From Candidatus Bathyarchaeota archaeon (GTDB lineage Archaea > Thermoproteota > Bathyarchaeia > Bathyarchaeales > Bathycorpusculaceae): 17,827 nucleotides of DNA. The DNA lies in contig DAOVIH010000017.1 in NCBI GenBank assembly GCA_030673805.1, positions 1 to 17,827 of the forward strand. Reading direction: 5' to 3'. This document shows, in pieces, positions 5,285 to 14,148 of the stretch; the first letter of the stretch is position 1, and each line of letters begins with the position of its first letter. The position numbers and the translations under genes were made by a program. The notes under the pieces were generated by a model. That model worked only from the letters and a program-made list of their open reading frames with translations, did no database searches and was not told where the DNA came from.

Positions 5285-6337
5285 TTGAGAATAGGAATAG
5301 TAGGTGGAACTGGATATGTGGGCGGAGAGCTTCTAAGACTTCTACTTTTCCATCCGCAAGTCGAAGTGACAACAGTAACCTCTAGACAACGCGTAGGCGA
5401 ATACGTTTTTAGCATGCATCCTAATCTCCGGGGTCTCACAAATTTAAAATTCGTTCCTTTAGACATCACAACATTGCAAAAAAAATGTGATGTAGTCTTC
5501 ACTGCAACCCCCCATGGGCGATCAGTAAACCTCGTTCCCCAACTCCTAGAAACTGGTTTGAAAGTGCTAGATATGAGCGCTGATTTCCGCCTAAAAAGAC
5601 CTGACGCTTATGATGAATGGTACGGTTGGCAACACTCAAATCCGGAATACCTCAATGAAGCTGTGTACGGCTTGCCCGAACTACGTAGAAAAGAAATCAA
5701 AAATGCTCGGTTAGTAGCTTGCCCAGGATGTATGGCCACATCAACAATTCTAGCTTTGATTCCCATAATCAAAGCTGAATTAGTAGATGAGGCTAGAATC
5801 ATCGTAGATGTTAAAATTGGATCTTCAGGAGCTGGTAGCGAACCTACAATTGCATCTCACCATCCAGAACGTTCAGGAGGGGTAAGACCGTACAAGACAG
5901 TTGGCCACAGACACATCGCCGAAATTGAACAAGAACTGTCAGCCCTAGTGGACAAACCTATTCGAATATCATTCACTCCTCATGCAGTAAATATGGTGAG
6001 AGGCATACTCTCTACAATCCATGTTTTCCCGCATAAACCGCTTAGAAACAAAGATTTATGGAAACTCTATCGCGCACAATACGGAAATGAACCATTCGTT
6101 CGAATAGTCAAATACCTCAAAGGTGCTTACAGACTCCCCAACCCGAAAATCACTCTAGGAACCAACTACTGCGATTTAGGCTTCGAGTTGGATCCCCACT
6201 CAAAACGCCTTGTCCTTTTCTCTGCTCTAGACAATATGGTGAAAGGTGCCTCAGGTCAAGGGGTTCAATGTCTAAACATCTTACTTGGTATAGACGAGAC
6301 TACAGGTCTACAAAGTACTGGTTTCCATCCGATGTGA
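5285..6337 (+). CDS. lysY: LysY, LysW-aminoadipate/glutamate semialdehyde dehydrogenase (ArgC family)
   Basis: This 350-residue enzyme reduces the LysW-bound acyl phosphate to the semialdehyde with NADPH. The Rossmann motif GIVGGTGYVGGELLRLL (4-20) is at the N-terminus. The catalytic cysteine is C149 in CPGCMATSTI, SSGAG is at 180-184, and the general-base histidine is H210 in GHRHIAEIEQEL. The stretch SHHPERSGGVRPYKTVGHRH (191-210) resembles LysW-dependent ArgC proteins more than free N-acetylglutamate enzymes, matching its position in the operon. The start is TTG at 5285, supported by GGTGA at 5274-5278 six bases upstream; the ATG and GTG at 5272-5277 are out of frame. It lies 22 bp after lysX, and its TGA nearly touches lysZ. 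Confidence 0.95.
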   Translation: MRIGIVGGTGYVGGELLRLLLFHPQVEVTTVTSRQRVGEYVFSMHPNLRGLTNLKFVPLDITTLQKKCDVVFTATPHGRSVNLVPQLLETGLKVLDMSADFRLKRPDAYDEWYGWQHSNPEYLNEAVYGLPELRRKEIKNARLVACPGCMATSTILALIPIIKAELVDEARIIVDVKIGSSGAGSEPTIASHHPERSGGVRPYKTVGHRHIAEIEQELSALVDKPIRISFTPHAVNMVRGILSTIHVFPHKPLRNKDLWKLYRAQYGNEPFVRIVKYLKGAYRLPNPKITLGTNYCDLGFELDPHSKRLVLFSALDNMVKGASGQGVQCLNILLGIDETTGLQSTGFHPM

Positions 6338-6342
6338 TCATA

Positions 6343-7152
6343 ATGCTGGTTACTGTAAAACTTGGGGGAAGCCTACTAAAAAAGGGCCCTTCTACCGAGC
6401 TAGTATTAGACCTAAAAAAACTCCTTAAAGACAACAAGATAGTTCTTATCCATGGAGGAGGAAGTGAAGTAACCGATATTGCATCCAAACTAGGAAAGGA
6501 ACAAAAATTCGTAGTTTCACCTCAAGGGTTCCGAAGTAGATACACAGATAAGGAAACCATCGAAATATTCACGATGGTTATGGCCGGCCGAATCAATAAG
6601 CAAATAGTCATAGCAATGCAAAAACAAGGAATACCCGCGATAGGTCTCTCTGGATTGGACGGACAACTTCTGAAAGCCAAACGAAAAAAAAGATTAATAA
6701 CAGTGGACGAGAGAGGTAAAAAACGGGTTATAGATGGCGGATATACCGGCAAAATAACTGACGTAAATACAGAACTGTTATCTGGAATAATAGCTCAAGG
6801 ATACGTTCCTATAGTAACTCCAATAGCTACAAGTGAAGACTATGAGCCTCTCAACGTGGATGGAGATCGTACAGCGGCGTCAGTAGCAGGGGCCATTAAG
6901 GCAGACCGCCTAATCTTGTTAACCGATGTTGAGGGTTTATTCTTAAAAGGAAAACTGGTTCCGACCATGACCACGACAGAAGTCAAAGCAAACATCGAAA
7001 AAATCGGAATGGGAATGAGCACCAAATTGCATGCTGCATTAGCAGCTTTAGAACAAGGAGTCTTGGAGGTCTTAATCACTTCAGGCTTGGCAGAGTCACC
7101 TATTTCTAGTGCATTAAGACATGAAAGGGGCACTGTGATCACAAATGGATGA
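6343..7152 (+). CDS. lysZ: LysZ, LysW-aminoadipate/glutamate kinase (ArgB family)
   Basis: This 269-residue amino-acid kinase phosphorylates the side-chain carboxylate of LysW-bound aminoadipate or glutamate. Motifs are VKLGGSLL (5-12), IHGGGSEV (36-43) for the phosphate loop, SRYTDKETIEI (65-75), GLSGLDGQL (101-109), DGGYTGKITDVN (131-142), PLNVDGDRTAASVAGAI (169-185), and the ATP-site strand LILLTDVEGL (190-199). RYTD replaces the RVTD typical of N-acetylglutamate kinases, as expected for LysZ. The frame is open further upstream, but the ATG at 6343, five bases after the lysY stop, gives the standard N-terminus MLVTVKLGGS; a GTG at 6334 overlapping that stop is the main alternative. The last eight bases overlap lysJ, implying coupled translation. 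Confidence 0.94.
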   Translation: MLVTVKLGGSLLKKGPSTELVLDLKKLLKDNKIVLIHGGGSEVTDIASKLGKEQKFVVSPQGFRSRYTDKETIEIFTMVMAGRINKQIVIAMQKQGIPAIGLSGLDGQLLKAKRKKRLITVDERGKKRVIDGGYTGKITDVNTELLSGIIAQGYVPIVTPIATSEDYEPLNVDGDRTAASVAGAIKADRLILLTDVEGLFLKGKLVPTMTTTEVKANIEKIGMGMSTKLHAALAALEQGVLEVLITSGLAESPISSALRHERGTVITNG

Positions 7153-8356
7153 AAAACAAATCATCCAAACTGAAAGCGACTTGATGCCCAATGTCTACGC
7201 CAAACGACCAACAGTACTAGTTGAGGGTAAGGGTGCCCTTGTTTGGGATATAAACGGCAAAGAATACATTGATTGCACTAGCAGCTACGGAGTTAGCCTG
7301 ATCGGCCATTCACACCCTAAAGTTGTTAAGGCAATACAAGCACAAGCTGAAAAGCTCATTTCCTGTCATTCTTCCTTTTACAACGATAAACGCTCTGAAC
7401 TTCTGCAAAAACTTGTGCAAATAACTCCAAAAGGGCTGGATAAAGTTTTTCTCTCGAACAGTGGATCCGAATCTATAGAATGCGCAATCAAGTTAGCTAG
7501 AAAATCCATGGAAAAACCTGAAATAATAGCTGTGATAGGCGCTTATCATGGTAAAACAATGGGTGCCCTTTCTGCAACTTGGAACAAGAAGTACCGCTAT
7601 CCCTTCAAACCATTAGTTCCCGAATTCAAACATGTGCAGCCAGATAATCTTAAGGCGATCAAAGAAGCCATAACCGATAGAACCGCAGGAATCTTGGTGG
7701 AACCAATCAGGGGCGAAGGAGGGATACGTGTCCCTCCAGATGATTTTCTGCCCGGTCTCAGGGAGATTTGCAACTCACGAAACATTCTTCTAATCCTTGA
7801 TGAGGTGCAAACAGGATTTGGTCGTACCGGAAAGAACTTCGCCTGTGAACACTGGAATGTAACCCCGGATATAATGTGCATAGCCAAACCAATAGCCGGT
7901 GGTCTACCTATTGGTGCTACAATCGCAAAAGAGAACGTAATGAACTCCCTAAAAGTAGGTGAACATACTAGTACTTTCGGTGGTAGCCCAATAGTTTGTG
8001 CAGCTGCATGCGCTGCAATAGACCTTTTCCAAGAAGAAAACTTTCCCAGAAGAGCTGCGAATCTAGGCGCCTATTTCAAAGCAAAACTTGAGGAACTTAT
8101 GAGCAAGCGTACGATTCTGAAAGAGATACGTGGCTTAGGCCTCATGATAGGTGCCGAAACAAGATTTGAAGTGAGAAACATACTATCAAAATCCATGGAG
8201 AGGGGAGTCCTTATTTTAAATGCTGGAAGAAACGTTTTGCGTTTTCTACCGCCTTTCGTAATAGAAAAGAAACACATTAACACTGTCATCAAAGTACTTG
8301 ACATTGTGCTGGAGGAAGAAGAAAATGAACGACAACTCAGTTCGCCTTCTAAGTGA
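7145..8356 (+). CDS. lysJ: LysJ, LysW-aminoadipate/glutamate semialdehyde aminotransferase
   Basis: This 403-residue class-III, PLP-dependent aminotransferase converts the LysW-bound semialdehyde to LysW-lysine or LysW-ornithine using glutamate as donor. The cofactor lysine is K248 in CIAKPIAGGLPIG. Other landmarks are NSGSESIECAIKLAR (105-119) for PLP phosphate binding, YHGKTMGALSAT (134-145), the cofactor aspartate D219 in LDEVQTGFGRTGK (218-230), and STFGGSP near residue 280. The start ATG lies inside the end of lysZ (8-base overlap), and the end runs 32 bases into lysK. Length matches the ArgD/LysJ family. The acidic C-terminus (EEEENER) partly reflects DNA shared with the ribosome site of lysK. 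Confidence 0.95.
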   Translation: MDEKQIIQTESDLMPNVYAKRPTVLVEGKGALVWDINGKEYIDCTSSYGVSLIGHSHPKVVKAIQAQAEKLISCHSSFYNDKRSELLQKLVQITPKGLDKVFLSNSGSESIECAIKLARKSMEKPEIIAVIGAYHGKTMGALSATWNKKYRYPFKPLVPEFKHVQPDNLKAIKEAITDRTAGILVEPIRGEGGIRVPPDDFLPGLREICNSRNILLILDEVQTGFGRTGKNFACEHWNVTPDIMCIAKPIAGGLPIGATIAKENVMNSLKVGEHTSTFGGSPIVCAAACAAIDLFQEENFPRRAANLGAYFKAKLEELMSKRTILKEIRGLGLMIGAETRFEVRNILSKSMERGVLILNAGRNVLRFLPPFVIEKKHINTVIKVLDIVLEEEENERQLSSPSK

Positions 8357-9440
8357 TTTACTAAAAATATACAGCCCCTCCGGACAAGAGTCAAGAATAG
8401 CCGATTTCCTTGTCAAAGAACTGAGTACCTTAGGCTTTGATGCAAAGAAAGACATTGTTGGAAATGTAATCGCTGAGATCGGGCAAGGCGAAATAGCCAT
8501 ACTCTTGTGTGGACACATTGACACAGTCACTGGAAACATTCCCGTAAAGATTGAAAACAAAAAAGTCTATGGGCGTGGTGCTGTAGATGCCAAAGGTTCA
8601 ATGGCAGCAATGATACTCGCGGTCTCCGCTATCACCAAAGAGATGATCCCTCCAGCAAAAATTATTGTTGCCGGGGTAGTTAACGAAGAGGGCAATAGTA
8701 CTGGAATCAAACATTTAATAAACGGAGGCCTTGAAGCCGATTATGCAATTTTCGGAGAGCCAAGCGGCGTTGATAATTTAACTATAGGGTATAAAGGTAG
8801 CATTCACCTAAAGATAAGCTTCAAAACTCAAACAGGGCACTCTTCAGCACCTTGGCTCTATCAAAACGCAATCGAAAAAGCCTTCCAACTATGGGAACAA
8901 ATCAAATACAACTATCCAATAAGAAACCTAGACAGTCCATATCAGGCTATAACACCCTGCTTGATCAAAATTAGGGGTGGCCAAACAAACTCCACTGTCC
9001 CTTCCAAATGTGAAATGCGGATTGATATTAGGTTCCCTCGAAGATATACTCCAGAACAAGTTTTTGCAGAAATCAGCAATACCATACGCGAATTTCAGTT
9101 CTTAAACCCACAGGTGTCAGTGAGCAGTGAAGTTTTGGGGTCAACACCTGCTTTCGAAGTGGACAAAAAATCTCTCCTTGTCCGTGCGTTATCGTGGTCA
9201 ATTAGAAAGACACGAAAAAAATCTGCCACCCTCTTAAGAAAAACCGGAACTGGTGATATGAACCTTCTTGGCCAAATCTTGAACGTACCTACAGTCACTT
9301 ATGGTCCCGGCGATTCGCGTTTAGATCATACTCCCAATGAGTTCATAGAAATCGACGAATACTTAGACAGCATACAAATATACAAGAATACCATTCTGAG
9401 ATTGGTGGAACTCCACAAAAAAAATCGAGAATCCGACTAA
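8325..9440 (+). CDS. lysK: LysK, LysW-lysine/ornithine hydrolase (M20-type metallopeptidase)
   Basis: This 371-residue M20-family enzyme cuts the finished amino acid from LysW, regenerating the carrier and releasing lysine or ornithine. The two-metal site is visible: H64 and D66 in CGHIDTV, bridging D88 in GRGAVDAKG, the catalytic pair E121-E122 in VNEEGN, E145 in FGEPSG, and a C-terminal histidine in RLDHTPNEF. The dimerisation lid lies roughly between 160 and 275 (KGSIHLKISFKTQTGHSS at its start). The ATG at 8325 is chosen because GGAGG at 8311-8315 precedes it by nine bases and it gives the usual MNDNSVRLLSDLL start. It overlaps lysJ by 32 bases. Its TAA overlaps the stop of the convergent aspartate kinase gene by four bases in total. 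Confidence 0.94.
   Translation: MNDNSVRLLSDLLKIYSPSGQESRIADFLVKELSTLGFDAKKDIVGNVIAEIGQGEIAILLCGHIDTVTGNIPVKIENKKVYGRGAVDAKGSMAAMILAVSAITKEMIPPAKIIVAGVVNEEGNSTGIKHLINGGLEADYAIFGEPSGVDNLTIGYKGSIHLKISFKTQTGHSSAPWLYQNAIEKAFQLWEQIKYNYPIRNLDSPYQAITPCLIKIRGGQTNSTVPSKCEMRIDIRFPRRYTPEQVFAEISNTIREFQFLNPQVSVSSEVLGSTPAFEVDKKSLLVRALSWSIRKTRKKSATLLRKTGTGDMNLLGQILNVPTVTYGPGDSRLDHTPNEFIEIDEYLDSIQIYKNTILRLVELHKKNRESD
9417..9424 (-). terminator. U8 tract ending the leftward threonine operon
   Basis: The end of lysK carries eight adenines on the + strand, which the leftward transcript reads as eight uridines beginning 13 bases after the aspartate kinase stop. Archaeal polymerases stop at such tracts. It lies inside lysK coding sequence, so terminator and codons (two lysines) are shared. 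Confidence 0.45.
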
Positions 9441-10846
9441 TTCTCGTAGAGTTCAAATTCTTCATGAATAGCCCTAACGGTTTCTTCCCCATCTTCTTCT
9501 TTAACCACAAAAGAAATGTTTAATTCTGAAGACCCCTGAGCAATCATTCGAACATTAATACCTCTTTTAGCCACAGCTGTGAATATCCTTGAGGCAACTC
9601 CTTTGGTTCCTTTCATCTGAGCACCCATGGTAGCTATTACACATACATCATCTTCATAGGAAACTTGAGTGAAAGCATTTTTTCCAAGCAATGCGATTTC
9701 CAATGTGCTTAACGCTCTTTCTAGAAGATTTCGACGAATAATGAATGAAATATTGGCTTCCGAAACTGCAGTAGATATCATCATTACGTTGATGCTATTT
9801 TTTCCAAGTACTTCCAAAATCTTTGCATAACTTCCTGGGACCCCAACCATCCCTGATCCTGTAACATTAATCATCGCCACGTCTCCTATCAGCGCAACGG
9901 CTTTTACCACCTGAGCCTTGTCAGCTACATGATTTTTCCATATTAACGTCCCCGGACTTCCTGGGTTAGTCACGTTTCTGATTCTGACCGGAATCTCACT
10001 CTTAACAGCTGGTTCCAATGCCTTCGGATGCATTGCCTTTGCACCAAATATTGCCATCTCAGCAGCTTCTTGATACGACAACTCATGCAAGAGTTTTGCA
10101 TTCGGAACGATTCTAGGATCTGCAGTCATCAATCCATCGACGTCCGTCCATATCCAAATTTCATCCGCTGCTAAGGCTGCCCCCAAAATTGTGCCAGTTT
10201 GATCTGAACCCCCGCGTCCAAGAGTAGTAATGACCCCTTCTTGAGTTGCAGCAATAAATCCAGTAACTACAGGAATAATTCTGTCTTCAAGTAAGGGCTC
10301 AATTCTCTCTTTCAATTGATGAGTGGTTACGTCCATTAAGGGACTTGCTTCTCCAAAATTGGAGTCTGTAACGATTCCAGCCTCTTTTCCACTAAAATAT
10401 TGTGTCTTGAGCCGTACATCTCGAAGAGCTCCATAGACTATTGGCGCCGCTAACCTTTCTCCAAACGACAAAACATAATCCGAGGATTTAGGGGTGAGTT
10501 CTTTCAGGTAACATATTCCAATAAGGACCTTTTCAAGCTCATCAACAATCGCTTGGATAACATCTTGAATTTCTTTTAGTATTTTTTTATTTTCTATCGC
10601 AACTTTAGCAGCTTTAAAGTGTCTTTCAAGAATTTGTTGCTTAAACAAATGAATGAAATCTGCTTTTCCTTTCTCAGCTTTTTCAGTTGCTTCAATAAGT
10701 TGTTCAGTGATTCCATCTAAAGCTGAAACCACGATAGCTATTGTATAGTCTTGTCTTGCATAATCCGCTACAAGTCTAGCTAAGTTTTTTATTTTCTCTC
10801 CGGTAGCAACCGAAGTCCCTCCGAACTTCATAATGACTTTTTTCAT
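9437..10846 (-). CDS. Aspartate kinase with two ACT domains
   Basis: This 469-residue enzyme phosphorylates aspartate at the start of the aspartate family pathway. The kinase domain (about 1-300) shows KFGGTSVA (7-14), SFGER (127-131), TLGRGGSDQTG (208-218) and WTDVDGLMTADPR (233-245). Two ACT domains follow at about 317-385 and 398-466; the second starts with VCVIATMGAQMKGTKGVASR-like sequence. This is the monofunctional archaeal/plant-type layout, where the ACT pair binds an end product. Lysine appears to be made by the LysW route here, so threonine is the likely inhibitor; that is inference. It is last in the leftward thrB-thrC-hom-ask operon, 22 bp after hom, and overlaps the lysK stop. 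Confidence 0.96.
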   Translation of the reverse strand: MKKVIMKFGGTSVATGEKIKNLARLVADYARQDYTIAIVVSALDGITEQLIEATEKAEKGKADFIHLFKQQILERHFKAAKVAIENKKILKEIQDVIQAIVDELEKVLIGICYLKELTPKSSDYVLSFGERLAAPIVYGALRDVRLKTQYFSGKEAGIVTDSNFGEASPLMDVTTHQLKERIEPLLEDRIIPVVTGFIAATQEGVITTLGRGGSDQTGTILGAALAADEIWIWTDVDGLMTADPRIVPNAKLLHELSYQEAAEMAIFGAKAMHPKALEPAVKSEIPVRIRNVTNPGSPGTLIWKNHVADKAQVVKAVALIGDVAMINVTGSGMVGVPGSYAKILEVLGKNSINVMMISTAVSEANISFIIRRNLLERALSTLEIALLGKNAFTQVSYEDDVCVIATMGAQMKGTKGVASRIFTAVAKRGINVRMIAQGSSELNISFVVKEEDGEETVRAIHEEFELYEN

Positions 10847-10868
10847 TCTTTCAACCTTCGACTATAAA

Positions 10869-11894
10869 TCATGAAAGTAATTTGTTGGCTAAGTTATGCC
10901 TTATATCCAACATGTCTCTGAGTATAGCGCTGGCTGTCTCCTTACCTCCTGCGCCACGACCGATAATGGTCTCTTCCCCTGCAAACTCTGAGACAAATTT
11001 TACAGCATTCAAGACACCACTAACGCATAATGGATCATACCTGTGCAATTCTGTTGGTTCAACTTTGCAGTCTCCATCAATAGACCCTACTAACTTTACA
11101 GTTTTTCCTCTCTTAGTAGCTTCGGACAATGTCTCGAGAGCTATGTTGCGGATACCCTTGAACTTCACGTCTTTCAAAGTTATTTTTTTTCCCATTATCC
11201 AGTTTGCCATGATTACCACTTTACATGCTGGGTCTATACCATCAATGTCCATTGAGGGATCAGTTTCGGCATATCCTAGTTGTTTGGCCCTATCAAGAGC
11301 TTGTTGGAATGATAAGCCCTTATCTTCCATTTCGCTAAGAATGTAATTGGTTGTCCCATTCAGTATGCCATGTATGGAGTTTATCTTGTCTCCCAAAAGA
11401 CACTTCTTTGCAAATTCCAAAACTGGGGTTCCTCCTCCAACCGTGCCACTGAATCTTAAGTTAACTTTGTTGTAGTCGGCTAACTCGCATAAGGCTGGAA
11501 AGGCTATTGCGAGCGGGCCTTTATTAGTCGTTACGACATGTTTTCCGGATTTGAATCCAGTTTTGATATTTGACAAACCAGGTTCCCCATTTTCGATATT
11601 TGTAGGGGTAGTCTCAACAAGTACTTCAGCTTCAACCGTCTCTATTACTTCTAATGATCCTATTCCAGGCTTGCCCCCTCTGGGGTAGACAGAGACTGTG
11701 CCTTTTTCCTTTTTAACTCTCAAAACTTCCCGAAGGTTTAACCCTTTCGAATCAATGGCGGCTCCTTTCCTGTCAACTATAGCAACAACTCTGGGGTTGA
11801 ATCCATACTCTTTCAGATTGGATAAGCGGCTATGCGAAAGAATGTACGTTAGGCTTTGGCCTACAACTCCGTAGCCTACTAAGATTATTCTCAT
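10869..11894 (-). CDS. hom: Homoserine dehydrogenase
   Basis: This 341-residue NAD(P)-dependent enzyme reduces aspartate semialdehyde to homoserine. The nucleotide-binding motif is VGYGVVGQSL (6-15). Catalytic-site markers are VTTNKGPLA (121-129, with K125), SGTVGGGTPV (149-158), GILNGTTNYILSEME (176-190), and ETDPSMDIDGIDPACKVVIM (210-229) with the catalytic K225. No C-terminal ACT domain is present, as in the short archaeal enzymes, so feedback control is left to aspartate kinase. The ATG at 11894 is two bases from the thrC stop, so translation is probably coupled. Confidence 0.96.
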   Translation of the reverse strand: MRIILVGYGVVGQSLTYILSHSRLSNLKEYGFNPRVVAIVDRKGAAIDSKGLNLREVLRVKKEKGTVSVYPRGGKPGIGSLEVIETVEAEVLVETTPTNIENGEPGLSNIKTGFKSGKHVVTTNKGPLAIAFPALCELADYNKVNLRFSGTVGGGTPVLEFAKKCLLGDKINSIHGILNGTTNYILSEMEDKGLSFQQALDRAKQLGYAETDPSMDIDGIDPACKVVIMANWIMGKKITLKDVKFKGIRNIALETLSEATKRGKTVKLVGSIDGDCKVEPTELHRYDPLCVSGVLNAVKFVSEFAGEETIIGRGAGGKETASAILRDMLDIRHNLANKLLS

Positions 11895-11896
11895 AT

Positions 11897-13153
11897 TTAT
11901 TCCACTAAAACACGTGCTAGTTTTGTTGATCCGAGACCTAAGGCTTTCTCTAGGGCTTCTAAGCTAGCGTCGATCTCGACGGGTTTTTCACTCGACTTTA
12001 CTGCAATATCAGGATCCTTAAGTCCATGTCCTGTGGTTATGCAAACAATTCTCTCGTTTCTATCTATTTCACCTTTTTCGCAGAGTTTCTTCAAACCCGC
12101 AATTGATGAGGCACTCGCGGGTTCAACGAATAGGCCTTCAAGTCGAGCTAACATCTTTTGAGCCTTCAGTATTTCCTCATCAGTTACTGTTTCAGCTGTG
12201 CCATTTGAGTCTTGTATTGCCCTTACTGCTTTCTTCCAGCTTACAGGTGCTCCTATCCTTATTGCAGTGGCTACGGTCTCAGGCTTGGAAACGGGTGTTA
12301 GTTCTTTCTCTCCTTTCTTTATCATTGAAACAATGGGGGCGGCTCCGACAGCTTGAATTCCAGTCATCTTTGGAAGTTTTTCAATGAATCCAAGTTTATA
12401 CAGTTCAGTCAGCCCCTTCCAGATTGCACTTATGTTTCCTGCATTTCCAACAGGTACTATTATTCTATCTGGTGTATTCTGGTCCATTTGATCAAATATT
12501 TCATACCCAAGCGATTTTTGTCCCTCTATTCTGAAAGGATTTATTGAGTTCAGCAAGTAGATGTTTCTATATTTTTCTGATAGTTTCAGCACTATATTTA
12601 ACGCATCATCAAAGTTTCCGCGGACTTGTATGACCATCGCTCCATGTATCATGGCCTGAGATAATTTTCCATAAGCAATTTTTCCTGAAGGAATCAATAC
12701 AGTACACTGTAGCCCTGCTTTGGCAGCATAGGCGGCTAGAGACGCAGATGTATTTCCTGTAGATGCACAAATTACAGATTTAACACCCAATTCTACGGCT
12801 TTGGTAACCCCCATAGTCATGCCTCTGTCTTTAAAGGATCCTGTGGGGTTTTCTCCTTCGTTCTTAACGTAAAGGCTTTTTATTCCAACATCTTTCTCTA
12901 AATGGCTGCATTTATGGAAGCCAGTTCCCCCTTCCTTCAAGGTAACTATTTTTGTACTACTTTTGACTGGCATAAACTCTTTATAACGCCATACTGAAAG
13001 GGGTCTACTTGTCCATTTGCTTTTTTTGAGGGCTATAGCAATTTGTTCATAGTCGTAATTAACTTCCAGTAGATCTCCACATTTCTTGCAGAAATATACA
13101 ATTTCATCGATACTATATTTGGTTCCACAGTCTATGCATTCTTGATAAGCCAT
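11897..13153 (-). CDS. thrC: Threonine synthase with N-terminal zinc ribbon
   Basis: This 418-residue PLP enzyme converts O-phosphohomoserine to threonine. The N-terminus has a zinc ribbon (C6, C9, C22, C25: ECIDCG and YFCKKCG) as found in many archaeal threonine synthases. The cofactor lysine is K108 in ENPTGSFKDRGMT; the PLP-phosphate loop is VPVGNAGNISA, and ASTGNTSASLAAYAAKAGL lies near 130. The ThrC group is preferred over cysteate synthase and other fold-type II enzymes because thrB, hom and ask surround it. The start ATG shares its A with the thrB stop (TAATG). Confidence 0.95.
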   Translation of the reverse strand: MAYQECIDCGTKYSIDEIVYFCKKCGDLLEVNYDYEQIAIALKKSKWTSRPLSVWRYKEFMPVKSSTKIVTLKEGGTGFHKCSHLEKDVGIKSLYVKNEGENPTGSFKDRGMTMGVTKAVELGVKSVICASTGNTSASLAAYAAKAGLQCTVLIPSGKIAYGKLSQAMIHGAMVIQVRGNFDDALNIVLKLSEKYRNIYLLNSINPFRIEGQKSLGYEIFDQMDQNTPDRIIVPVGNAGNISAIWKGLTELYKLGFIEKLPKMTGIQAVGAAPIVSMIKKGEKELTPVSKPETVATAIRIGAPVSWKKAVRAIQDSNGTAETVTDEEILKAQKMLARLEGLFVEPASASSIAGLKKLCEKGEIDRNERIVCITTGHGLKDPDIAVKSSEKPVEIDASLEALEKALGLGSTKLARVLVE

Positions 13154-14109
13154 TATTTCAACTCCATCAAGCTAATTCCTTTACCTGGTCTTGTTACTAA
13201 GGCAGTGGCGGTTACATCTACACTCTTAAAAGCATTCTGCATTGATCTTGCAACATCAATTATGTTTGCTTTCTGCTTGTTAACGATTGCTATCATGGCT
13301 GGACCCGCACCACTAATAGCTACCCCGCTTGCACCAGCATTTATTGCATTTTCTTTAACCTTTTGATATCCTGGAATTAAAAGAGCTCTCTTGGGCTCTA
13401 CGATTAAATCTTTGATGGATTCTCCTATGAGATCAACGTCTCCTAGCGCGAAACCGGCAACCAAAGCTGCGGCATTACCTAAATTGCTAGTGAGTTTTTT
13501 CATTGAAACTTGCTTTGGCACCACTGACCTTGCTTTTTGAGTTTTTCCATTTTGGACTGCAATATTGGGGATCGCGACACATACACCCATCTCTAAAGGG
13601 GTTTTTAGGTTTACTATTTTCAAAGGTTTGAAAGATCTAACGATAACAAAATCTCCAAAAATGGCTGCTGAAACGTTGTCTGCATGGGGTGATCCAGCTG
13701 AAACAAACTCCCCTTTCGCTGCTATAGCCGCTAGTTGTTCCTTACCTAGCTCTAGACCAAACATTTGGTTTAAACCGTATGATACTGCTGCAGCTGAGGC
13801 CGCACTACTTCCTAATCCACTCCCTGGTAGTATTCCCTTCTCAATTTTTATGGATAAACCAGTATTTAGTGAAAATCTTCGAACGATTTCCTGTGCAACT
13901 ACTCCTGCTGTGTTTCTTTCCAGTTCTAACGGAATTCTCTCAGCTCCCAGTCCTACTATTTCAATTTTGATGTCTTTTTCGGCTAGGCATAGTTCAACAG
14001 TATCATTTGGCTTTTCTAAAGCCAGTCCAAAAACATCGAATCCTGGTCCCAAATTTGCTGAAGTAGCTGGTACCTTAACGATTACTCTGTTAAAATGGCA
14101 TTGTTTCAT
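13153..14109 (-). CDS. thrB: Homoserine kinase (GHMP family)
   Basis: This 318-residue GHMP-family kinase phosphorylates homoserine. The N-terminal VKVPATSANLGPGFDVFGLA (11-30) is the substrate-binding signature, and the ATP loop is PGSGLGSSAASAAA (95-108). Near the C-terminus ASGVAISGAGPAMIAIV is the third GHMP motif. It is the first gene of the leftward operon and is joined to thrC through TAATG. The ATG at 14109 gives the family's standard N-terminus; a TATA-like box 32-39 bp upstream points to a short leader. Confidence 0.96.
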   Translation of the reverse strand: MKQCHFNRVIVKVPATSANLGPGFDVFGLALEKPNDTVELCLAEKDIKIEIVGLGAERIPLELERNTAGVVAQEIVRRFSLNTGLSIKIEKGILPGSGLGSSAASAAAVSYGLNQMFGLELGKEQLAAIAAKGEFVSAGSPHADNVSAAIFGDFVIVRSFKPLKIVNLKTPLEMGVCVAIPNIAVQNGKTQKARSVVPKQVSMKKLTSNLGNAAALVAGFALGDVDLIGESIKDLIVEPKRALLIPGYQKVKENAINAGASGVAISGAGPAMIAIVNKQKANIIDVARSMQNAFKSVDVTATALVTRPGKGISLMELK

Positions 14110-14140
14110 CTCTAAACCATCAGAAGTATCACGAAATGGT

Positions 14141-14148
14141 TTTTTAAG
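14141..14148 (-). promoter_or_regulatory. Probable TATA box of the threonine operon
   Basis: On the minus strand this reads CTTAAAAA and lies 32-39 bp before the thrB start, which predicts a transcript with a very short leader. The 129-bp spacer between thrB and the ACT-domain gene holds nothing else I recognise; it does not contain the 60-bp element. Confidence 0.4.

Noticed and set aside
6268..6342. Upstream extension of lysZ inside lysY
   Set aside because: The extra 25 residues (starting MSKHLTWYRR) are lysY codons in another frame. Family N-termini begin directly with the VKLGGS strand, matching ATG 6343.
8298..8324. Upstream TTG start for lysK
   Set aside because: It adds nine residues unlike the family, whereas ATG 8325 has GGAGG at good spacing.
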